A stretch of 64,000 nt of DNA from Brevibacillus massiliensis. Its GTDB lineage: Bacteria; Bacillota; Bacilli; Brevibacillales; Brevibacillaceae. This document shows, piece by piece, positions 59,269 through 64,000 of this stretch (positions are counted from its first letter, which is position 1; every line of letters starts with the position of its first letter). The position numbers and the translations under genes are program-made. The DNA is taken from contig NZ_HE978541.1 in assembly GCF_000311785.1 (NCBI RefSeq), positions 111,895-175,894 of the forward strand. Reading direction: 5' to 3'. The notes beneath the pieces were generated by a model, which was not told the DNA's origin, made no database searches, and saw nothing but the letters and a program-made list of their open reading frames with translations.

Positions 59269-60222
59269 ATGAAAAGCCCAAAGATTCTTGTATACAGCCC
59301 TCAGGCCAAAGAGGTAGAGAAGTATGTGGAAATCCTCCGCTCCCACGGCTGCACCCAAGTCGCTGCCGCGTCGACGCCTGAGGAAGCAGAACGCCACCTC
59401 CCGGAGACGGAAGTGCTGCTCTGCTGGAAATTTCCCATTCAGCTGCTGCCGTCTCCCGCCGCTGCCAATGTGAGGTGGGTTCAATCGATGGGCGCCGGCG
59501 TTGACGATTGGGTTTCCGCCGGGGAGGTTCCTTCCCGGATCGTCATCACCCGCATCCTGGACCAGTTTGGCGGACCTATCGCCGAATACGTCTTCGCTTA
59601 CCTGCTCTCCCTTGCCAAAGATCTGCCTCGCTTGCGGACTGCCCAATCCGAACGCCGCTGGGAACCGTTTGTCACCGGATTTTTGCAAAACAAGACGATC
59701 GGTGTAGCTGGTTTGGGCTCGATCGGAGCGGAAATCGTACGGAAAGCGCGGGCCTTCGACATGAAAGTGGCAGGGCTCAGCCACAGCGGAAGACAAGCTC
59801 ATTTGGTGGACCGCCACTTTGGTCCGCACGAATGGAGCAGCTTCGTGCAAGAACTGGACTACCTGGTCCTGACTCTGCCCTTGACAAAAGAAACGCATCA
59901 CGTCGTCGACCGTCAAGTACTGCTGGCGATGAAACCTGACGCCTGCCTGGTAAATGTGGGGCGCGGAAGCCTGATCGCGGAAGCGGACCTGATCGGCGTT
60001 CTCCACTCCGGCCACCTGCAGGCCGCTGTTCTCGATGTATTCGAGCAAGAGCCTTTGCTGGCGGACAGTCCTTTATGGAACATGCCGAACGTTTTTGTGA
60101 CGCCGCATTTATCGGGACCGAGCACACCGGAAGACGTGGGGCGGTTCTTTTTGCAAAATCTGGAGCGCTACGTGCAAGGAAAGCCGCTGGCGGGAGCAGT
60201 CAATCGCGAGCTTGGGTATTGA
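59269..60222 (+). CDS. D-isomer-specific 2-hydroxyacid dehydrogenase (GhrA-like)
   Basis: A 317-residue NAD(P)-dependent dehydrogenase. The substrate domain includes WVQSMGAGVDDW; the nucleotide loop is GVAGLGSIGAEIVRKARAF. The catalytic triad is seen as Arg in VNVGRGSLI, Glu in DVFEQEP and His in VTPHLSGPS. It would reduce glyoxylate, hydroxypyruvate or another 2-oxoacid. AGAGAGGAGA precedes ATG 59269. An MBL-fold gene follows 20 bases on, probably in the same operon. Confidence 0.9.
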   Translation: MKSPKILVYSPQAKEVEKYVEILRSHGCTQVAAASTPEEAERHLPETEVLLCWKFPIQLLPSPAAANVRWVQSMGAGVDDWVSAGEVPSRIVITRILDQFGGPIAEYVFAYLLSLAKDLPRLRTAQSERRWEPFVTGFLQNKTIGVAGLGSIGAEIVRKARAFDMKVAGLSHSGRQAHLVDRHFGPHEWSSFVQELDYLVLTLPLTKETHHVVDRQVLLAMKPDACLVNVGRGSLIAEADLIGVLHSGHLQAAVLDVFEQEPLLADSPLWNMPNVFVTPHLSGPSTPEDVGRFFLQNLERYVQGKPLAGAVNRELGY

Positions 60223-60242
60223 AAATGCCTGGAGGGATCGAA

Positions 60243-61040
60243 ATGAAGCTTACCTTTCTCGGAACGGGGGACGCCTTTTCGCTAAAGTTGGGCCATACCA
60301 GCGCCCTTTTGGAGTGGGGCGGGGAAAATCTCGTCATCGACTTTCCGGCGACCAATTGGCCGGCATTAAAGAGGCTGGGCAGGGACTTGCAGGATGTGAA
60401 GAACGTCTTTATCACCCACCTTCACGAAGACCATGTCAACGGACTGCAGCAGCTTGCCCACTATCGCAGGATCGTCGGTGGGCAGAAGCCCAATCTGCTG
60501 ATCTCCCGCGAGCTGGCGGATGAATTGTGGCAGACGGTAAAGGCGGGCTTGGCCCATACGACCTCGGGGCCCAAGCGGCTGGAGGATTACTTTGAGGTGA
60601 TTTTGCTCGACCGGCATTTTGAGCTGGGCGGGGCAGCTTTTGAGCTGATCCCGACCAGGCACACACCCGGCATGACCAGCTTCGGCCTCTTGACAGAGCC
60701 GTACTTTTTCTTTACCGGCGATACTTCTTTTGACAGGGAGCTTTTGGCTGTGCATGAACAGAGGGTGAGCCGGATTTTTCACGACTGCCACATGTGGGAG
60801 CTTGAGATCCCATCGCATACCTCTCTGGCGCAGCTGCAGACTCTGCCGGCGGAACTGCAAAAGAAACTCATCTTGATGCATTACCAGGATGGCTATGCCA
60901 GTGAAGAAGCGAGAAGAGAGGCGGAGGAACAGAGCGGTTTTTGCTTTGCCAGGCCGCTGGAGCCCATTTCCTTTAGACCAGAACGAGACAAAGACACCAA
61001 GAAACCGGGAGCAGGGGGTTTGAGATGGAACGGGATGTAA
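60243..61040 (+). CDS. Metallo-beta-lactamase-fold hydrolase
   Basis: A 265-residue MBL-fold protein of the RNase Z/YhfI-like type: MKLTFLGTGDAFSLKLGHTS, metal motif THLHEDHVNGL, a ligand in TRHTPGMTSFG, the bridging aspartate in FFTGDTSFD and HYQDGYASEE at the end. The substrate is not evident. GGAGGG precedes ATG 60243. It overlaps the next gene by 16 bases. Confidence 0.82.
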   Translation: MKLTFLGTGDAFSLKLGHTSALLEWGGENLVIDFPATNWPALKRLGRDLQDVKNVFITHLHEDHVNGLQQLAHYRRIVGGQKPNLLISRELADELWQTVKAGLAHTTSGPKRLEDYFEVILLDRHFELGGAAFELIPTRHTPGMTSFGLLTEPYFFFTGDTSFDRELLAVHEQRVSRIFHDCHMWELEIPSHTSLAQLQTLPAELQKKLILMHYQDGYASEEARREAEEQSGFCFARPLEPISFRPERDKDTKKPGAGGLRWNGM

Positions 61041-61549
61041 CCAACCGATACAGGGGATTGCCGCCCCGGACGCCGGACATGCTGCTCAAAATTGTCCGCA
61101 AGTTTTACCGCGGGGCGGTCAGCCACTTTGATCTGATCCAAGAAAAGAAGAAAACGGTCAGACAGGCGCTCTTGTCGATGCGCCAGACCGGGGACCCGCA
61201 GCCGCTGAGAGAGGCGCTGACGGTGCTGTTCTGGGAATTCCATTTTTACGTCACCTGCTGGCTGCAAATCGACCTGGCCCTGTACCGCCTGGCCCGCCTG
61301 GACGAGACAGGCCGGTACGCGGAGGTGTACGCGCGGTACCGGAGCGAGATTGACCGGCATCTGCAGGTGCGCAAATGCGCAGAGGATACGGCCGCATGCG
61401 TAGAGGCCCAGTTTGATCGCTTCGGCAGCGGGATGTCCGGTGTGGAGCAGGATGCTTACTGGTTTGACGGACTTTCCTTTACCGTGGATCAAGCAAGCCT
61501 GGACGCCCTGCACCGGCTGTACCGGGCGATTATGAAAGAAGAAGCTTGA
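61025..61549 (+). CDS. Hypothetical protein (174 residues), coupled to the MBL gene
   Basis: I do not recognise this protein. It appears soluble and mostly helical: MLLKIVRKFYRGAVSHFDLI, ALTVLFWEFHFYVTCWLQID, LALYRLARLDETGRYAEVYA, and the end SLDALHRLYRAIMKEEA. Two cysteines (VRKCAEDTAACVEAQ) lie in one helix. ATG 61025 lies inside the end of the MBL gene, so translation is coupled and a functional link to that hydrolase is likely. Confidence 0.7.
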   Translation: MERDVTNRYRGLPPRTPDMLLKIVRKFYRGAVSHFDLIQEKKKTVRQALLSMRQTGDPQPLREALTVLFWEFHFYVTCWLQIDLALYRLARLDETGRYAEVYARYRSEIDRHLQVRKCAEDTAACVEAQFDRFGSGMSGVEQDAYWFDGLSFTVDQASLDALHRLYRAIMKEEA

Positions 61550-61574
61550 GATTTCTGAGTGACGCCATTCGCCG

Positions 61575-61602
61575 GCCTGCCCCTAACGCAACAGGGGCAG
61601 GC
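61575..61602. other. Convergent hairpin between the 174-residue gene and nifS
   Basis: GCCTGCCCCT-AACGCAAC-AGGGGCAGGC is a perfect 10-bp stem enclosing the nifS stop codon. Neither side has a T-run, so it would be a weak two-way terminator or an RNA end-protecting structure. Confidence 0.6.
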
Positions 61603-62782
61603 TGGCTGCGCTTCGCCACTTGTTTGCCGCCTGTTCGACCGCCGCGGCAAGCTCGTCGATGCTTTTTTCAGTCGTAGTCCTGCCCATCGTAATCCGCAAG
61701 CTCTCCAAAGCTGCCTCCCGGGTTCTTCCCATCGCCAGCAGCACGTAGGAGGGTTCGGAGCCGGAAGCGCTGCATGCCGAGCCGCTGGAAGTGGCGAAGC
61801 CGAGCCGTTCCAATTCCAGCATGAGCGCTTGTCCTTCGATCCGGTCGATGCCAATATTGACATGGGTTGGCAGGACTTGCGCCGCGTCCGGATCGTCCGC
61901 TCCGGGTCCGTTCAGCTTGCATCCCGGAATCGTGCTGGTCAGGCGCCTGATCAGCCGGGTCCGCAGCTTCGCCAGCCGGGCCCTCTCCTGCGAAAGCTCG
62001 GCTGCGGCCAGCTCAGCCGCTTTGGCAAACGCGACGATGCCGGCGACGTTGGGAGTCGCGGAGCGCATTCCCCGCTCCTGCCCGCCCCCGTGGAGAATCG
62101 GGTCGATCCTCACACCCTTCCGCACGTACAGGGCAGCCACGCCTTTCGGACCGCCCAGCTTGTGGGCATTGATCGTCAACAGGTCCACCTGCATTCGCAC
62201 AGCATCTACTTCTATCTTTCCGTAACTTTGCACCGCGTCCGAGTGGAACAAGATGTTTTTGCCGCGCAGAAAAGCTCCGATTTCCGCAATCGGCTGAATC
62301 GTACCGACGACGTTATTCGCGTGCATGACGCTCACCAGCACCGTGTCCGGCGAAATGGCCTCGTACAACTTCTCCGGGATGATCCGCCCGTTTTCGTCCA
62401 CCGGGACGTACGTCACCCGAAATCCTTCCGCTGCCAGCGCCCGGCAGGTTTCTCTTACCGCCGGATGCTCCACTGCGCTGGCAATCACGTGATTCCCTTT
62501 TCCCAACCGGCGCATGCGCCGCGCCCCGCCGAGGATGGCGAGGTTATTGGATTCTGTGCCGCTGGCGGTAAAGATCAGCTCTTTGCCGTGAGCACCGATC
62601 GTTTTGGCGATCGAGGCCCTGGCCACATCCAGGGCTTCCTTTGCCTGAAAGCCAAATGGATGGATGCTCCCCGGATTGCCGAAATATTCCATACAGTACG
62701 GCGCCATTACTGCGAAAGCCTCCGGCCGCATCGGAGTGGCTGCAGCGTGATCGAAGTAGCGTGCAAGATCAAGTTGGGGCAT
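61583..62782 (-). CDS. nifS: Cysteine desulfurase (NifS-like, NAD biosynthesis type)
   Basis: A 399-residue PLP enzyme: YFDHAAATPMRPEAFAVMAP, FTASGTESNNLAILGG, the PLP lysine in LTINAHKLGGPKGVAAL and the sulfur-carrying cysteine in SSGSACSASGSEPS. In Bacillus the nifS gene next to nadB supplies sulfur for the [4Fe-4S] cluster of quinolinate synthase NadA. ATG 62782 follows AGAGGTG; the frame is open further upstream but into the promoter region. It is divergent from nadB. Confidence 0.9.
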   Translation of the reverse strand: MPQLDLARYFDHAAATPMRPEAFAVMAPYCMEYFGNPGSIHPFGFQAKEALDVARASIAKTIGAHGKELIFTASGTESNNLAILGGARRMRRLGKGNHVIASAVEHPAVRETCRALAAEGFRVTYVPVDENGRIIPEKLYEAISPDTVLVSVMHANNVVGTIQPIAEIGAFLRGKNILFHSDAVQSYGKIEVDAVRMQVDLLTINAHKLGGPKGVAALYVRKGVRIDPILHGGGQERGMRSATPNVAGIVAFAKAAELAAAELSQERARLAKLRTRLIRRLTSTIPGCKLNGPGADDPDAAQVLPTHVNIGIDRIEGQALMLELERLGFATSSGSACSASGSEPSYVLLAMGRTREAALESLRITMGRTTTEKSIDELAAAVEQAANKWRSAASLPLLR

Positions 62783-62850
62783 GGCAAACACCTCTCTGGA
62801 ACGTATTGGGAGCAGGATTTGACATCGTAACTTTACAGTTAATTTTACAC

Positions 62851-62862
62851 ATGTCTTGACAT
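62851..62862. promoter_or_regulatory. Dyad in the nifS/nadB divergent promoter, candidate NadR (NiaR/YrxA) site
   Basis: ATGTC-TT-GACAT is a perfect palindrome that contains TTGACA, the likely -35 of nadB. In Bacillus this divergent promoter is controlled by the niacin-responsive repressor NadR/YrxA. I did not match a known consensus in full, so binding is a suggestion. Confidence 0.45.
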
Positions 62863-62928
62863 AAATCAATAGCAGTCAAATAATAGAGTCGTAGATTTGG
62901 ACATCAGCAAAGCGAAAGAAGGGTGGCC

Positions 62929-64000
62929 ATGGGAAATGACGTTGCGGCAGATTACGTTGTCATCGGTTCCGGAATAGCGGGTTTGACACTCGGTTTATTG
63001 GCATCCCGCCACGGCCGGGTCGCCCTCGTCACGAAGGGGAACGTCCGCGACTGCAACAGCAGCCTGGCACAAGGCGGAATCGCTGCGGCGCTGTCCGCAG
63101 ACGACAGCGCGAGCCTGCACGGCGAAGATACGCTTCGGACCGGTCAGGGCCTTTGCCACGCCGGGACGGTTGACACCTACGTTCGTCTGGCTCCGGATGC
63201 CGTCCGCTTCCTGCAGGAAGTCGGCGTCGCTTGGGACTGCGACCGCGACGGCAATCTGCTCCTCGGTAGAGAGGGCGCACACAGCAGAAAGCGAATCGTC
63301 CACGCAGGCGGTGATGCAACCGGACGGGCGATTGTCAAAACATTGGCCGGGCAGCTTTATGCCAATCCAAACATCAGCTTGTGGGAAAATACGGCGGTTG
63401 TGAAGCTTGCGGTGGAAGACGGGGAATGCACCGGAGCGGTAGGGCAAGACTCGTCCGGCCAGCTGATTCGCTTCCGGGCGAAAGCGGTTGTTCTCGCCAC
63501 CGGCGGGCTGGGCCAGCTGTACAAGTACACCACCAACACCGGCGGCAGCACCGGTGACGGGTACGCCTTGGCCTACCGGGCAGGGGCGCTTTTGCGCGAC
63601 ATGGAATTTGTGCAGTTTCATCCGACTGCTTTGAAGTGCGGAACCACTCCTCTTCCGCTCGTCTCCGAAGCCGTTCGGGGTGAAGGGGCGATCCTTGTCA
63701 ACTCCAGGAAGGAGGCTTTCATGCGCCGCTACCATGAGTGGGGCGAGCTGGCCTCGCGGGACATCGTCTCCAGGGCGATCTACGCCGAGATGCAGGCGGG
63801 CCGGGATGTATATCTGGACGCCCGCCCGATTTCCGGATTTGCCAAGAGGTTTCCCACTGTCTGGGCCTCCTGTCAAAGGATCGGGATTGATCCGGCTGTC
63901 GACTTGATTCCCGTCGTTCCGGCCGCCCACTACACAATGGGCGGAATCCAGACGGATGACCGGGGCCAGGCCTCCGTTCCGCGATTGTTTGCGATTGGCG
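62929..64000 (+). CDS. nadB: L-aspartate oxidase, N-terminal part
   Basis: The frame runs from ATG 62929 (behind AAGGGTGG) to the window end, 357 codons without a stop. The FAD-binding VIGSGIAGLTLGLLAS, the stretches SSLAQGGIAAALS and HSRKRIVHAGGDATG, and the active-site region FVQFHPTAL with ASRDIVSRAIYAEM are those of NadB. The enzyme oxidises L-aspartate to iminosuccinate, the first step of NAD synthesis. nadC and nadA are expected downstream. The remaining third of the protein is outside the window. Confidence 0.93.
   Translation, partial: MGNDVAADYVVIGSGIAGLTLGLLASRHGRVALVTKGNVRDCNSSLAQGGIAAALSADDSASLHGEDTLRTGQGLCHAGTVDTYVRLAPDAVRFLQEVGVAWDCDRDGNLLLGREGAHSRKRIVHAGGDATGRAIVKTLAGQLYANPNISLWENTAVVKLAVEDGECTGAVGQDSSGQLIRFRAKAVVLATGGLGQLYKYTTNTGGSTGDGYALAYRAGALLRDMEFVQFHPTALKCGTTPLPLVSEAVRGEGAILVNSRKEAFMRRYHEWGELASRDIVSRAIYAEMQAGRDVYLDARPISGFAKRFPTVWASCQRIGIDPAVDLIPVVPAAHYTMGGIQTDDRGQASVPRLFAIG

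Noticed and set aside
1-64000. CRISPR arrays, tRNA or rRNA genes, classical riboswitches
   Set aside because: No regularly spaced direct repeats, no cloverleaf with CCA-type end and no recognised aptamer core was found by reading both strands; bioY is explained by BirA.

Overview
The window looks like chromosome of a spore-forming, aerobic Gram-positive of the order Bacillales. Gene content and style point to a Brevibacillus-like member of the Paenibacillaceae; this is an inference, since no rRNA is present. The grounds are strong AGGAGG-type ribosome binding sites with GTG and TTG starts, the Bacillus-type dctR-dctS/dctB/dctP locus, divergent nifS/nadB, BirA- and CcpA-type sites, and spore-coat-family genes. 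I see no tRNA, rRNA, CRISPR array or complete insertion sequence.

The first 36 kb is an aromatic-acid catabolic region. After an M81 peptidase end, a cupin regulator and a broken aspartyl protease gene come: a crotonase (ECH1); a benzoate-CoA-ligase-family enzyme; a PaaX-type regulator; a BenE-type permease; an adenine-deaminase-like amidohydrolase; a dienoyl-CoA-hydratase-like crotonase; a metallo-beta-lactamase-fold protein and a soluble chemoreceptor. Next is a sigma-54 activator with a textbook -24/-12 promoter ahead of an aminotransferase, a peptide-type ABC transporter and an M20 amidohydrolase of the hippurate/N-acyl-amino-acid hydrolase type. A branched-chain-type ABC transporter (livKHMGF) leads into a translationally coupled phenylacetyl-CoA-epoxidase-like operon: paaA, paaD N-domain, paaB, paaC, paaD zinc domain, paaH, an active-site-less paaH paralogue, paaJ and an aldehyde dehydrogenase. 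A second crotonase nearly identical to ECH1 (ECH2), paaY and a third crotonase follow. The logic is uptake, optional deacylation, CoA activation, ring epoxidation, then beta-oxidation-like cleavage. The promoters of ECH1, ECH2 and paaA share an unusual 36-bp operator laid over the -10 box, which links the separated pieces into one regulon.

From 36 to 51 kb the genes are accessory or housekeeping: a Cu/Zn superoxide dismutase, an AhpD-like protein, an omega-aminotransferase, a methyltransferase, a PatB-type C-S lyase and bioY with a BirA operator inside a larger dyad. They are followed by a two-domain secreted protein, a frameshifted YheC/YheD coat gene, a DUF2642 protein, an ArsB-type permease, DedA, a lipoprotein-like secreted protein, a DUF423 protein and an MFS transporter divergent from a LysR regulator.

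From 51 to 64 kb there is an ECF sigma/anti-sigma operon with two envelope proteins and the C4-dicarboxylate sensing and uptake locus. Next come a D-2-hydroxyacid dehydrogenase, an MBL-fold protein and an unknown gene, then nifS and divergent nadB, which runs off the window. Two copies of a 225-bp palindromic element lie at 41.6 and 57.5 kb.
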